Assembly (NCBI GenBank): GCA_032207245.1 | Contig: CM063510.1 | Location: 50,070,595-50,134,594 of the forward strand | From: Pardosa pseudoannulata | Lineage: Eukaryota > Arthropoda > Arachnida > Araneae > Lycosidae | Length of the DNA: 64,000 nucleotides | Reading direction: 5' to 3' | Part shown: positions 50,961-63,832 of the stretch, in pieces | Position numbering within the stretch: the first letter of the stretch is position 1 | Layout of the letters: each line of letters starts with the position of its first letter | Made by a program: the position numbers and the translations under genes | Notes under the pieces: model-generated | What the model saw: the letters and a program-made list of their open reading frames with translations, nothing else | Told to the model about the DNA's origin: nothing | Database searches by the model: none

Positions 50961-51299
50961 GTTATTCAAGATCGTCTAAAAATTGCATTTTTTCAACAGC
51001 CCCTACATATTATTACTCACAGTTAATGAGGCGCATTTGTACCCTCTCTTAAAAAGTACAACTTTCATGGGTTGACGTTTAGATAGCACAGGTTTTTTTT
51101 ATTTTTGACAACATTATATACGCATTTTACTCCTTTATCCATTTCATAAATTATGCAATGAAGACTTTTTAATATATCTTAATATTTTTCATTGTATCTT
51201 TATATAATTTAAACATATGTAACTGTAATCTGAAGAACGTAGTATCATCATGCAGTACTCTCATGTGCAAACTGAAATAACTTTAACATAGGAGATATG

Positions 51300-52020
51300 T
51301 ACACTGGACCAGGTGCGCCAATAATAACCTACAAAAAGAAAGATTTGTCATCGGTAAGAACAACTTATTAATATTGTTTGCTGCCTTGCTTTCATCTCCA
51401 CAACAGTATGGATAATCGAAAAGCAATTTTCACCAAATTTCGTCCCTTTATGTTCTATCTTGTATGACAAAATCTGGCGCTCAAATTATAGACTATCCTG
51501 TGAATAGTCCTAACCTGAATCCAATTAAAAATTGTCGTTTAATCGGTACGAAAATACATGTTAAAAAACCTGTTATTAAGATAAAGCTGCAGGAAAGGCT
51601 TATTGCGATTTGGTCCCTTGAAATTGCTTAAGATTACATTCAGAAATTGGTATTATCTAAATTGGGATAAGGTTATCATTGTAGCTCGTGAAGGAATTTA
51701 CTAAATATCAACATGATCATCATGCGTGTATATATTTCTAAGTATGCGCATGCAATTTGACTTCAATGGTGTAGAATTTACATCACCTATTGGATTTGTG
51801 CACCTGTTAATTTCTTCCGTTCCTTTTTCTTTAACATTGCATTTTCAACATTACCTTATATTTTTATGAATAGTTAAGGATAAGTAATCTAGTACCCTTA
51901 ATGAAATTTGTTTGAAATTAATACTGCAACATTATTTTAACTCAACAATATCATCATTGCATAAAACAAATGCTTTACTACTTTTTTTTAGGTGATGCAG
52001 TTTTTTTTTCCACCACTGTA
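51300..52020 (+). mobile_element. Tc1/mariner-like element relic
   Basis: The right end (51990-52020) reads, in reverse complement, TACAGTGGTGG followed by an A run and CTGCATCACC, typical of a Tc1-type terminal repeat next to a TA dinucleotide. A weaker left end, TACACTGGACCAGGTG, starts at about 51300. If both are real, the element is about 720 bp, much shorter than an intact Tc1-like transposon (about 1.3-1.7 kb), so it is internally deleted. It contains the transposase remnant described separately. The left terminus is an inference from a short match. Confidence 0.6.
51461..51725 (+). pseudogene. Tc1/mariner transposase C-terminal fragment
   Basis: Reading from TGT at 51461, the translation gives IIDYPVNSPNLNPIKN. 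This corresponds to the highly conserved Tc1/mariner catalytic-domain segment W-P-x-QSPDLNPIEN, which carries the second D and leads to the third acidic residue of the DDE/DDD triad. Here D is replaced by N and E by K, so key residues are lost. About 25 residues later comes a helix with an I-W motif (IAIWSLEI), then a stop, then a degraded form of the usual L-V-S-M-R tail. With stops and no N-terminal HTH region it cannot be functional. Its place in the palindrome spacer is probably incidental. Confidence 0.8.
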
Positions 52021-53080
52021 TGTTTACGTCATAGACGTAAGAGATTAATTTTCCTTATTTTAATTTGAAACAAATAATTTAAAGTTCTAAACATTTTTCC
52101 GCACATCATATGGTTCGTTCAAAGTAAACTTTAAATACATCCCCTTAACTGGTAGAATTTTTCTCGGAACGATCAAACTATTTGATACCAATATGCAGGA
52201 TATGCATCTAAGATAAACAATGAGTTGTACAGCTATTAAAAGACCGTTTACATATTCAGAGAAAAATGATTTCATATAACTATTTTTATATGCATAAAGG
52301 TAATTTTTTTGTCACATCCTTAATTCAAACCTTAAGCGAGTAAATGAATCAGGATCTGAAAAATGTTTTTAGCTTATTAATTTAACTGCTTTGTTGTTCC
52401 GCCCAATTTACTTTATTATTTGGAATGTTTTTTAAGAGGAAGTCCTCAGACCACTTTAAATGCTTTAATTATCTGCCTCATAAATTCATCCTTTATTAAA
52501 GAGTAAGGCAAATATTTGCTGTATTAAGGAGAGAGTAGATTGGGTCCTGTTTGGAATTTTTGTTTCATTAGTATTATTTTCTAAATCCATTATGAATATT
52601 TTTATTGACAGGAAAGGTTTTAAGCATTGCCAATTATGATTTAGAGTTTATCTTATTAAACGATAGAAAATAATCTGTTAATTACTCTCAGAGAAATGCA
52701 TATCCAAATATTTGCATAAAATTAAGTACTTCGTTTTAGTTTGTTTTTCTACAATCCATCGATGCAAGATGTGTTTTTGTCAAAATTGGCATCATTTTCC
52801 CCAAGGCTTCTTCATATAATTTAACATAAGGATGCTAACCGTACTCTAGAAATTTTAATTACATACTAAAACGCTAACATTCATTTTTCTGTTAATCTTA
52901 TTAAGTATAAATAAAACATTTTGATATTTAAATTAATATCTACTAAAACTATTACTATGTGTAACAAAGTATATAAACATTATTTTTCAGTGTTACTAAG
53001 AATGGGTAAGATATATCAGAGGATATGAAATTATGTATATTCAAGAATAGGTTTATAAATATCATTGACAAGTTTTCAAG
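52021..53080. other. Palindrome spacer, between Tc1 relic and LINE, nothing recognised
   Basis: AT-rich, no repeat copies from elsewhere in the window noticed. Confidence 0.6.
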
Positions 53081-54790
53081 AGCAATAGTTGTCCTTGTAC
53101 ATAAGAGACTCACTTCAGGTGGTCATTGGCAAAGAGAGATAGGCAAGTCTAAACTCTTCTCAGTCCCTCGAAACGTAGTGGTCCATGAGGTCGTTTTCTA
53201 AAATACCAGTCATGAGAAGGAGGAACCCTCTAAAAATCCTTGTACTTCCTTTTACTGTCAGAAAGTATCCAATGAAAAGTAGAAGGCATATCTAGCCGAG
53301 AAGGCTCTAATGAAGCAGATTTAGCCAGAGAGTCATCAATCTCATTTTCATTAATTCCAATATGAGAATACCCCAAATGCCTTCAGAGCCTATAGATCTT
53401 TTCCAAAATTGAAGTACCAGCAGTGTTTCCAACGTTCATTCAGTTACTTAAGTGTTGAATTGGAGATCTGCTATTTGTCAAGATCCATATGTGCTCCAAA
53501 TCTAGCTCAGTGATATTTTCAACAAGATCAAACCGTTTTCAATCCGATCCAAATACAGAACAAAGGTCTGAGTTTCTGATCCTGAGATTAAAAGTGAACG
53601 TCGAAGTTTTAACACAAACCCCACAACCAGAAAAATTCTCATCTCCCTTGCTTACGTTTCTACAGATTTGCTTCTGCCGTTATGTGTTCAATAGTTTCAA
53701 GTGCCATTTTTCTCATCAATTCTGGGTTATCGGTACTCTTTTGGATTGGGCACAGCAGCTCTGTGTGAAAATGGATACCAAAGAGATCAGTAGCAGGACT
53801 AAGACATGGCTTTAATAACGGAGGTTCAACTTCGCAGGGAGGTCAATAAAATCATATGAGGTAGCCAATGAAAGGGCTGTTCCTTTTCATTCTAAGATTA
53901 TTATTATTCCAAATTTTGAGATAGGAAGAGATTCTGTTTCTATCTCCATAACTAATAAGTTTATTGTAATATTTCTTATGACTAGAGATCCTTCTTAAGT
54001 TTAATGGCTGAAGATCAGATTCATAAAGAACTATTTTGTACAGGCAGCTACAACTCAAACCAGTTGACACTGATTTGTACTCTTTCCAACTCAATAAGGT
54101 TTGACTCCGAAGCACATGCATAAATAGGTGACCCATTTTACAGAATGAGTCTAATAAGGGAGGAATAAGTTTCAGTGTTGTAGTAAGCATGCCCCAGTCC
54201 TGCCCAGAGATATATTTCAGGAGATTTAGCCTCTTTCGACATCTCACTTCCAGAGAACAAATATGCCTTTTCCAAAGAATTTCTTGGTCTATAATGAAAC
54301 CCAAGAACTTTGCATTCTTCAAATAAAGCAAAATTTGACCATTTAGGAATATGACAGATTAATTATTTTAAATATGCCAATTTGTAGTATGAAAACTAAC
54401 AACACATTTAGATTTATTTAAGGTGAGTTTATGATCTTGAGCAAATTTATTCCCTGAGTGTGGGGTTAATATTATCATCAATAGTTTAATATCGGGACCA
54501 CAAAATCAGAGGACAACATCAGCAGTAAAAATACACGCATTACATCTCTCGGAAATGATCCTCTCAATGCCAGAAAAATATAGACAGAAGAGTATTGATT
54601 CCTAGACATAATCCTGGGGGACAAACTCCCTGATCCTAAAATCTTTTGACAGGATCTTGTTGAAATTTAACTCTAATAGTTCAAGCCCTTAAATAATCCG
54701 AAATCCAGTGGAAAACATTGCCCTTGATACAGAAATCAAAATGTTTTTGGTTTATAATATTCATTACCAATTGTCTTTTCATTGTTTGTT
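53080..54790 (-). pseudogene. Decayed jockey/R1-type LINE (reverse transcriptase C-terminus plus RNase H)
   Basis: The longest recognisable coding relic in the window. On the minus strand, 54331-53852 is an open stretch of about 159 codons with the signature of the region after the RT palm in jockey-clade retrotransposons: KFLGFIIDQEILWKRHI, then KRLNLLKYISG-WG, and LNLRR further on. Upstream (54780-54340), stop-broken sequence still reads like the RT core: a G-N-V-F-HWISDYLR segment, then QGVCPPG in place of the usual G-x-PQGS motif. Downstream (about 53400-53300), NENEIDDSLAKSA matches the RNase H region around its last acidic residue (usual form gNe-aD-lAk-A). Then comes a decayed C-terminal tail resembling the H-x-L-R-GH-K segment. 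Several stops and frameshifts make it non-functional. It is 5'-truncated close to the right-arm boundary. The family assignment is from remembered motifs; the clade is less certain than the LINE call. Confidence 0.85.
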
Positions 54791-56177
54791 TGTTTATGTA
54801 TTGATTATTTATCTTTATAATTTTTGCGATGGTGCAAAAGAGTCATAGGAACAGAATAAAATGAAAATTTAAATTTTTTAGAATTAATTTTGATGGGTTA
54901 AGGACAAACATTTTGATTCTGTAACCCTGGTGTCCAGTTCTCACACAGTGGAATGGAAACTTGTGACTCTTCTCCACTAAATTTCATACTACGTTTTTGA
55001 AATAATTTTGATAATTATACTTTGAATGCTATGGTCTTTCATTTTGTAAAAATGTCACCCTTCAGCTAGACGATTTTCTTTTTCGTGGTGGTGAGGGGAA
55101 TCTCTAATATATCAAAATTATTACACTTCAAATATCTCTTAATTTTCTCGTTTTTTTCTCTTCTCACTCTTTCATATCTACTTTCCCAGCCAAAATTTAA
55201 AAGAGTGTTTGCTACTTAAATTCTTTCAAACCAGTTTCACAACGCTAACTCTGATATAAATGCTATTTTTCTGTCCACTCACCACATTTTCACACTGTCT
55301 CAATAAAATGGTTTACTTTTCAAATGATCGAAATTTCTTTTAGACGGTTAATATTGCTGACTAAGCTGGTATATCTTGGGAATATCTCCTAGTTATCTAT
55401 CACTGTAGGGGACGACTTTGTAATAGAAAAATGTTTTCATGTATCATGAATTGCTCTCTGTTCTTATCGGAGAAATATGTCTTTTACCTAGCGTTCTATA
55501 AAATAAAGTTCCACCACGGACTTCGCTGTTAGTTCAGTGGAGCCACGACTGAATAATATAATGCCCAGTAAGTCCTGACAATTAAAATGGGGCTAAAATT
55601 TCAATTGTAATTGGCGAATTAATTTCGCTGTGTTACATACACATATATGCACATACATATGCATACACATATTATATACACATATACCTATATATCCCAC
55701 TTTCAAAAATGTATAAATGTATTAATCCAATAATATCCAATAAGAAAGCCAATAATAAAATTGATTATATATTCCATTTCTAATATTGATTAATTCCTTG
55801 GTGAAAAACTTAAAGCTTAAGAACATCGATTTTTGTTAATATTGGTGGTGAAGTGATATTTAACGAAGAGTTGCTAATGAATTGGTAAATCGAATAAATA
55901 ATTTCAAAATATTCCACTCCAATATTGAAAATGGATTTTATGTTTTCATTTATATTATTGATTAACTGTTTTATTCGACTTGTTTAAATATTGAGGTGTA
56001 AACTGGGTTTAATCTTAATTTGTTAAGGAATCAGTAAATGAAAACAAAATTAAACTCTTATAGCTTTTTCGAATGAACATCTCTATGTTGCACGTTCACA
56101 AAGTAAATCATGTTAAAATTTACACCAAAAATTGGAAGATTAAAAAAAATTGTTAAACAATGAAAAATACTTCAAGC

Positions 56178-56834
56178 TTAACACTTCGCGTGCGGTGAAC
56201 GTATTTTTACGCTTTTACCATCTGTCACTGGAGCGCGGGTCACGTAAAAATGCGTATTTAGTAGATTTGTGGCGGTTCCCCACTAACCACCACAAATCTA
56301 CTAAATATATGTATGTGTGATTATGTATGTATGATATATATGTATAATTATATGTATGTGCGACATTATATGCGTTGCTATGCAACGCTTTGCATATTTT
56401 CTTTCCATAAGTTATGATTGTCGAGTTACTCGGTCTTGTGTTACGTTATTTCGTCTTCAATCAAATTCCTAGTTCGAGAACGTACAAGTCGGGTTTTATA
56501 AATTTGAAGCTTGGTTTTTTTTTTATTATTGAATACAAAATTGATAAAATGAGCCATTGTGACAAAGATAATGATGAAGAAATATGCACTGACAGATTAT
56601 CGGATTTTAATTTTAAAAATTGTTTATTTTTATAATTTTGTAAAAATATTTTTTTTGCTAAATAAACATACAGTATATATTAAATGTAAAATAAAAAAAA
56701 TTCGTTCATAAAAACAAAGTTCTTTTCGGTTTACTGCGATTTTTCTGAATAATTAAACTTGCGTACTATTCACGAAAAAACGCCTGCTGAACGCGTAAGT
56801 TGGCGGTGAAGTATACCCGTATACCTAGTGTTAA
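56178..56834 (+). mobile_element. TTAA-flanked non-autonomous DNA element (piggyBac-like), right arm
   Basis: Partner of 46280-46892 in reverse complement, 657 bp. TTAA lies at 56178-56181 and 56831-56834. The left end reads CACTTCGCGTGCGG; the right end, in reverse complement, reads CACTAGGTATACGG. The short frame MSHCDKDNDEEICTDRLSDF at about 56549-56608 is identical in the parts I compared with the left-arm copy, while surrounding non-coding DNA differs. A second small inverted motif (CCACAAATCTACTAAATA) lies inside, next to an AT-rich run. No complete transposase is present. Confidence 0.6.
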
Positions 56835-59536
56835 GCTGCGTTTACATATGCGAGTACAGTTACTTTCATTTTATCGGGTAAAAGGGATTTTTCGTGTATT
56901 GTGCTCTTTTTTACTTAATACAAAATGCGACATCCACGTTTCTTTTTAATGAATCACATTAAAATTTCATTATGATGAAAACTTTAGAATTAGAAGAGTA
57001 AGGAAGATAGTGAAGGAATTAATTTGATCCGTTAAACCAGAGAGTATCATTTACAATTACATATGTGAAAATATTTCAATTTCATTTTTTTTATTACTGT
57101 GCTTTTTGTAGCACCGGAGTCTACTATTTTGAAATCTAGACCCTGCAAACGCAAAGGATCATGGGAAAGAAAATAAATTCTGCAATTACCGTGGTAGGAA
57201 GGAAGAATTTTTCTACACTTCACTTTCAAGTCTAAAGGGCAGTATAAATTACGGATTTACCCTGTACTTGCGCTGCTTTTTAGCACTTGTAAATATGGCT
57301 AAAAAGTTATTTATCAAGCAGTTTTCTATATAAAGAAATATGTAAATAAAATATGTTACATCGTAAAACATTTATTTTCTTTGTTTTAAATAAATTTTAA
57401 TTTCCTGTCTTATTTATATACATTTAAACTCATCAAAAAATATCTCCAATGAAGACACAAATCTTACATACCTATTACACATATGTACGGTAAAATTAAA
57501 CTAAATCAGTAATCGAATGTACAAATTTTGCGTAAAATCCCAAAAATGGCCTCTTAAGTAATATACTGTAATATGATTTTCCGTTATTTGATAGTTCAAT
57601 CGTAATGAAGTAAATTTATAGCCAAAGCCCTCATTACAGCCTGGGAAAATTCAAGTCATTCATTTTCAAATATGAAGCTAGGGCAAATCTTGTGTGTCTT
57701 TGCTTTTATACTTTTAACCCTTATTCTAAACCGAACAATGGGCTACAGTTCAAGCCCTCTTGAAAGGTGTCTAATGAATTAGAATTTTATAGTGCTTTAA
57801 TAGCCAATTTAGGAAATCTAAAACAAAAAGATGCACGCTATCGGAGACAGATTTTTATTTAGAATTTGCATGTTATCTAATCTCTCAGTTTGTCCCGTCC
57901 CTGCAATGAAGTGGGAACTAGTGCGACAGACGATCTGGTGATAAAGGTCTTTCTCATGTGGGAGAGAGAGGGAGAAGAGAGCGAAAGAGAGAGACTTCAA
58001 AGTCAAAGTGGTACCATGTTCACAACGGTACAGTCGTTAATTTATGAGAGAAAAGAGCAAAATTAAAAATATAGATTTTATTGAGAAATTACGTCTTTAG
58101 TACTCTATCGTCAAAATGTTTAACATCTGCTTTTATAGTAATGAGAGGACGAAAGGGATTCAGCCAGTAAAAGTGTTAAGATTAATCACGTGGGGTGAGC
58201 TTGTATTGACACTATGTTACATTAAGGAGTTATGCAAGAAGAGTTGAGACAAGAAGAAAAAAGATTTCGGTGTTCTCGAAGTCGCCAAAGGCTACCAAAG
58301 TTAGATAAGAAATGAAGAATTTCGCCCAAAATGTAATTTTAAAGAAACAATAACCAGAAATTTATTTTAGAATAAAAGTTGGTTATATTAAGTAGCTTAG
58401 TTATGGTTAAAATATTATATATAAAGAGAGTATACTGATGTATATTGCTTTCATTACCTCTTTATATATACTGACGAATATTACAATACAATAAAAACGT
58501 TTGCTTACTAATAAGTGATAAAAAAAAACTTAATTGTTGATAATTATTTGGTTTACAGAAATAAAAATAAATTGATCTAACATTTAGATAATAAATTACC
58601 TTCTTTACTAAGTAAAAACAGACTTTTGGCAAATTTAACGCTTTTAGTAAAATGCAAAAGAATATTCAGAAAATTAATAAATAATTACTCAACCTTTTTT
58701 AGAGGAAAATTAATTATTATTCATACGAAAAGAAGAGTTAAGCATTATGACTTATATGAAGCTATTCTTCTGAATAACACCCCACACACACAAAAAAAAA
58801 ATCTATATATGTCTCAATTTTTCTATTACTCATGGATTACTGATGCTAATTTTATTTTGATCGAAATTCGATAAATCTGATACCGTTTTGCTTATTTCAG
58901 TTTTTATAAGTGTCACTACGAACTGATGGTATCTAAAACAACTAAGCCGATAAATTTTCCAAAAGAGTTTTAGATTTTCGAGTTATTTTTTAACAGAGCT
59001 ATACAATGAATACTTATGTGCTTTAAGGTATGATTATAATTACACATACCTATATAATACTTATAATTAATTGTGTACAATATATCTATGTAAATAAAGA
59101 GAAGTGATCATATGTCTATCTATAAACACAATATTGCGGAAACGATGTATAGTTATCTTTTTTTGAACAAAGAGACTTCATGACACCACACGAAAATTCT
59201 GTAAGCTTTTTTAATCAAAATTCGAATTTATGTCGTGCTTAACTGACTTTTTTTTATATATTATGATCACTCAAACCTATATACCTGCACCAATCGGTAC
59301 CAAATTTGGTACACAGTTGTATCATGTTGTTAATAACCTCGTAGAATTTATTCGATTCGATTTTGAGAAGCCACTGAGGAGAAAAGAAAATCTAATTTTA
59401 TCACTCGTTTTGACGCCAACTTTACTCATAATAAAAATTACTAATAACTTTACTGAAATATACTTTACTGATTTATCGTCAATATGTTATTTTGGCTCCA
59501 ATTTCGCTCTGTTATCACCAATATTTGGTTTAAGTT

Positions 59537-59705
59537 TCGAACCTTAATGTCTACATTTTTCCAACACGAGGGCTAATGACATTTGGACTTATGCTTAAAG
59601 TCGATTCCGAAAGACTACGAACATCCCGGTTACAGTGGATTTGAACCCACGAACTCTAGTATCAAAGATCAGCGCCCTCACCTTTCGACCATAACTCGGC
59701 CACCA
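59537..59705 (-). mobile_element. SINE-A, right-arm copy shared with the left arm
   Basis: Minus-strand SINE-A with B-box-like complement (GGATTTGAACCC) and head complement near 59705. The segment GAGACCGGGACC of the family has been lost or altered here (ACATTTGGACTT). Paired with 43483-43650. Confidence 0.8.
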
Positions 59706-59760
59706 ATACTTGATATTTGGCGTAACATCTACATGTATAAAATCCTTTATATTTGAGTGT

Positions 59761-59877
<117 letters not shown>

Positions 59878-61802
59878 CTGTTTTCTTAAATGGCAGATTC
59901 AGGTTAACCATGTTAAGGAAACAAGCATGTCAAAATGTTCGAAAGGTTGTGTGGAAATATAACACCTTTTTTTAGTCTAAATCGGGTTTGGTGACTATAT
60001 TTTGTAGTCGTATCTCCCTTTTAATTACGGACTAAAATAATAAAATTGTATATTACGTTCGAATCCAAAAGGCATAAACTGTTATGCACTTTAACATTTG
60101 AACTGAAAAATTTTTGCACCAATATGTATGAAAACATTTCTACCATCGAAAATGACATTTTTACTCTTTACTGCGTATGGATATTAATTATATTTTGATG
60201 GAAACCCAATAACTTATTACATTTGTTTTTACACAGCCTTTATAAAAATCTCATTACGGAATGTTATCGTTTAAATAAATATTCCAGAAGAATTCTAGCT
60301 GCTTAGGCCTTTTTTAACTCAAGGATATTGTGACATACGTAGAATAATCAAATAGGAATGTTTTGTTTTCGGTGCTGTTGATATTAGCAACAAATCTTCT
60401 AGGCTGCAAATTTTCCTATGTAGTTTAGAGTTGGATAATTTTTATATAGTCCAATGATAAGAAACGTTATAATTATTTTAATTGAGGTATATTTTGTTGG
60501 GTTTGGTTAGGAATTAGTTGCACTTGATTCATATTTAAAGAGTGTAGATATTTGAACATAAAAAAGATAAATCTGTAGTGGTGGCAAATTGAAACACTCT
60601 ACAAATATCTCCATAACCATGTGGAAAACTACTGGTGTACAGGCATTATTCGCAGTAGAAGGAGATTGCTGCTGGACGGAACTGCTGAACAGTGCACTTA
60701 CATTGTTAATGCTGAGTAGAAGAGTATTATTTTATAGCATCCAGACAAGAGCGTATGCTAATTTTGGCATGAAATTTGTAATAAAATAGTTTGTAAATAA
60801 AAATATTTATAATTATAAAACTATATACAATATTTATTTAATAGGAGTGTTAATCAAGTAAGGCTTCAAACCATGCAGTGAAACGTGCATACATTATTTT
60901 TTTTAACAAATACAGCTAAATGTTTGTACATACATGAGGTTATTCTCAAAGTTTAAGCACTTGTTGCTCCGTGGATAAGTTGGAATATTCTATCCTGGTA
61001 AAAATCTCGTCCTTGCATCTATAAAAAGAGTTATATCAGTAAATACCCTCTCTTCTACTAGTGGACTACCGATGGAGAGGTAAAAGGTTTTCATCGTCCT
61101 ACTTTACTCCAACCCTAGTTGAATAGGTCTGATTGACCAACTCATAACTCTGAGTGAGGAAGGAAGGGAGGGAGAGACATTGCCCCAGTGTTTGTTTCAT
61201 CAGCTAAGTTAGCTGAGATAACGACAAAGGAAGGATTAAAAAGGAATTAGTGTAAGAAGAAGCGCATTTAGTGGTTCCTGGACACCATATTCCATGACTT
61301 CACGACACCAGTTTTATGCACATATTTGCAACTTTGCAGTACCTAATCAAGAACTAGTGTTACGCAGACTGGTCAAATTAACAAACTAGAACAAATATAT
61401 TTGTAATAATGTTTAAGTTTCAGGTTAAATTTAAAATTTAATTCTATTTCATGGTAAGTTCTCTCATTTATATCTTCTTCCGGCTATTTATACTTGAACT
61501 TCTCAACATACCTGGTTGATAGCTTCCATCTGCTGTAATGTCCGATTGCATTTTAAATCTTTAATCTTTCCCGCAACATGGCATAATAGCATGTGCAGCC
61601 ACGTTGTCGCGAACTTTTTCTTCTCCTAGTCTGAAGCAAATCGTCAACCTTCTTCCTGATCCATATAAGGAAAATGATATGGTCATATGGCACGATGTAT
61701 GTAACAATTTAATGAGTACCTTTATATATAAACATATACTATAGATGTGAGTGAAATTATTTAATATAGATGTACAATAAAATCTGCTCTTGTACAAGAT
61801 TA

Positions 61803-61982
61803 GCCGAACGCTGGCCGAAGGGTTAAGGTGCTGGCCTTCGGAACCGGAGTTTGTGGGTTCGAGTCCCACAATGGCATGGATGTTCGTAGCCGTTCGGAAT
61901 CGGCTTTAAGCAGTAGGTCCCGGTCTCATTAGCCCTCGTGTTGCAAAAAGTAGACCGTAGTGCTCCAAACCAAAACCAAACC
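61803..61982 (+). mobile_element. SINE-A, near full length, inserted only in the right arm
   Basis: A tRNA-headed SINE with an A-box-like segment (TGGCCGAAGGGTTAAGG), an exact B box (GGTTCGAGTCC) and a body containing ATGGATGTTCGTAGCCGTTC and TTTAAGCAGTAGGTCCCGGT. The tail is rich in CCAAA. It is flanked by the 12-bp duplication TTGTACAAGATT on each side. The left arm at the matching place (about 40985-41005) has only one copy of this target and no SINE, an empty site. It is the least degraded copy together with 33483-33660, so it is young. Confidence 0.85.
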
Positions 61983-63254
61983 TTTGTACAAGATTTGGAA
62001 ATGGTTGAGAAGAGCAGATATATCACTGTCTAAGAGCAGAATTTATTATACGAATGAGTAAATATATAAATAAATATGTACTACATTTCCAATATAATTA
62101 GTACATATTTATTTTTATATACGATTGTAAAAGCATCAAATTTATATTTTAAAATAGAAATTACATTCATAGATATTTCTCCTAAATATTACTTTTTGAT
62201 GTCTGTATTGTTAAAGCAATTTGAAAAATACTGTGGAGTAAAACTATTAATTAATGCATTTTATGTAAAATGTGTTAGATAAATATTTGAGGAATATCAT
62301 TACCATAATTAACCTGAAATGTTGCAAAAAGACTTTACACGCTCGAGATTTTATTTTCTTCTTAGATTGTAAAACATTTTAGAGTTTATGAATAAGTTTA
62401 TCTATTAAACACAGGTGTGTCTTATTAAAGAAATAAAAAGTTTTTCCTCGAATGACTGCTGCCAACTGAATGTACTTACATAATCAAATTTTATTAGTGG
62501 AAGTTAATTCAACTACGTAATCCCTTTAATATGTTTAAAAAATTATGGAAAAATGTATCAATCGAATGGAATAAAAACTGTTTACAGCAACAATTGAATA
62601 CGTTTGAATGATCTCTAGTGCTTTCAAGTATTGAAAAACCGAATTTCAGATAATGTAAACGATATCAGATTTATTTATTCCTGAAAAATGATTCTACTCC
62701 AGGAACATTAAGCTTATAGTTTAAAAAAGAAAAGAAATATCTGCTATTGAGAGGTGTGGGAGCATGAAAAATTACTGAATAATTGAAAATAAATTGATTT
62801 TTTCCTCCAACAGCCTAAGTATTAAGTTTAGATATCATTTATCATATTTAAAAGAAAATGTTTGAAAGATCTTGTGCTTAGATACACAGGCGAGTCATCA
62901 GAGCTTTTAATGAATATTAAATTAAACTTATTTTTTTTCTGCTTGAAATTTCAGATAATTCTTATTTCAGCTAATTATCTTTACCATATAAAAAGTTTGC
63001 AAGAGAGTATTCAGGTAGAAAAATGAGATATTTTGTTGTTTATCGATTCATGAACAGCGTGAATCATTTAAATGTCTTATTACACGTCAGTCAAAACCAA
63101 AATAAATCTATTTAAGGGTAAACATTTTTAATTTTAAAAAAAATTCAATTTTTTTTTTCATTTTTAAAATATTTAACATATCAGAATAGATTAAAACAAA
63201 CCCCATCAAATATTCGAAATAAACCTGTAAAAACTGTAAAATTCTTGCATTTTA

Positions 63255-63515
63255 TATCATATCTTTTAAGGAAACTATAAAAATTATATATGTATTTTGC
63301 TGAAAATTGTGTTTTTTTCAACTGGCGTGCACTATAAATCAAAATTATTGCACACATTTATTTCAAATTTTCACAGAATATACATTATACACCTATCATG
63401 AAACTACCTACCTTTTTAGTTTTTTTTAAATTTTATTTAGTATTTGTTGTATTTGAATGGAATTTTTTAGCATTTTAGATTTTCTAAAAATTTAATCAAC
63501 TGGTGTAATATTTAT
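63255..63515 (+). repeat. Dispersed AT-rich repeat, right-arm copy
   Basis: Partner of 39500-39735, with TCTTTTAAGGAAACTATAAA, TTTTGCTGAAAATTGTGTTT and AATTATTGCACACATTTATT. Same orientation as 32030-32340. Confidence 0.6.
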
Positions 63516-63764
63516 GATATTTTTTTAAATTTAAATAGGTTGAGAATCATTTAAATATTGTTGTTTCCAGAAAAGAGAAAATTACTAATAAAACTGTTGG
63601 AAGTCAACGTACAGTATATTTTTAAAAAAGTTTTTAAACTATCTCTTTTTTTTACTTTATAAAAAAAGTTCTTACTTTTTAGAGAGAAAGTCAATTTATC
63701 AAAATTAAATAAAAAAGAAAAAAATGCTGAAAATTCATGTATTTACGATAATTTAAAAAAGATA

Positions 63765-63832
63765 TGACAAGGTTAAAAATAAAAAAAAATCTGCCATTAA
63801 ATGGCAGATTTTTTTTCTTTTTTGCCTTGTCA
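63765..63832. repeat. Hairpin-forming inverted repeat, right arm
   Basis: Counterpart of 39161-39228, bounded by TGACAAGG and CCTTGTCA. The inner stem here is ATCTGCCATT against AATGGCAGAT, so the stem tip is longer than in the left arm. Confidence 0.7.

Noticed and set aside
53489..53815. 108-codon plus-strand frame
   Set aside because: Runs antisense through the decayed LINE, whose own minus-strand motifs explain the sequence.
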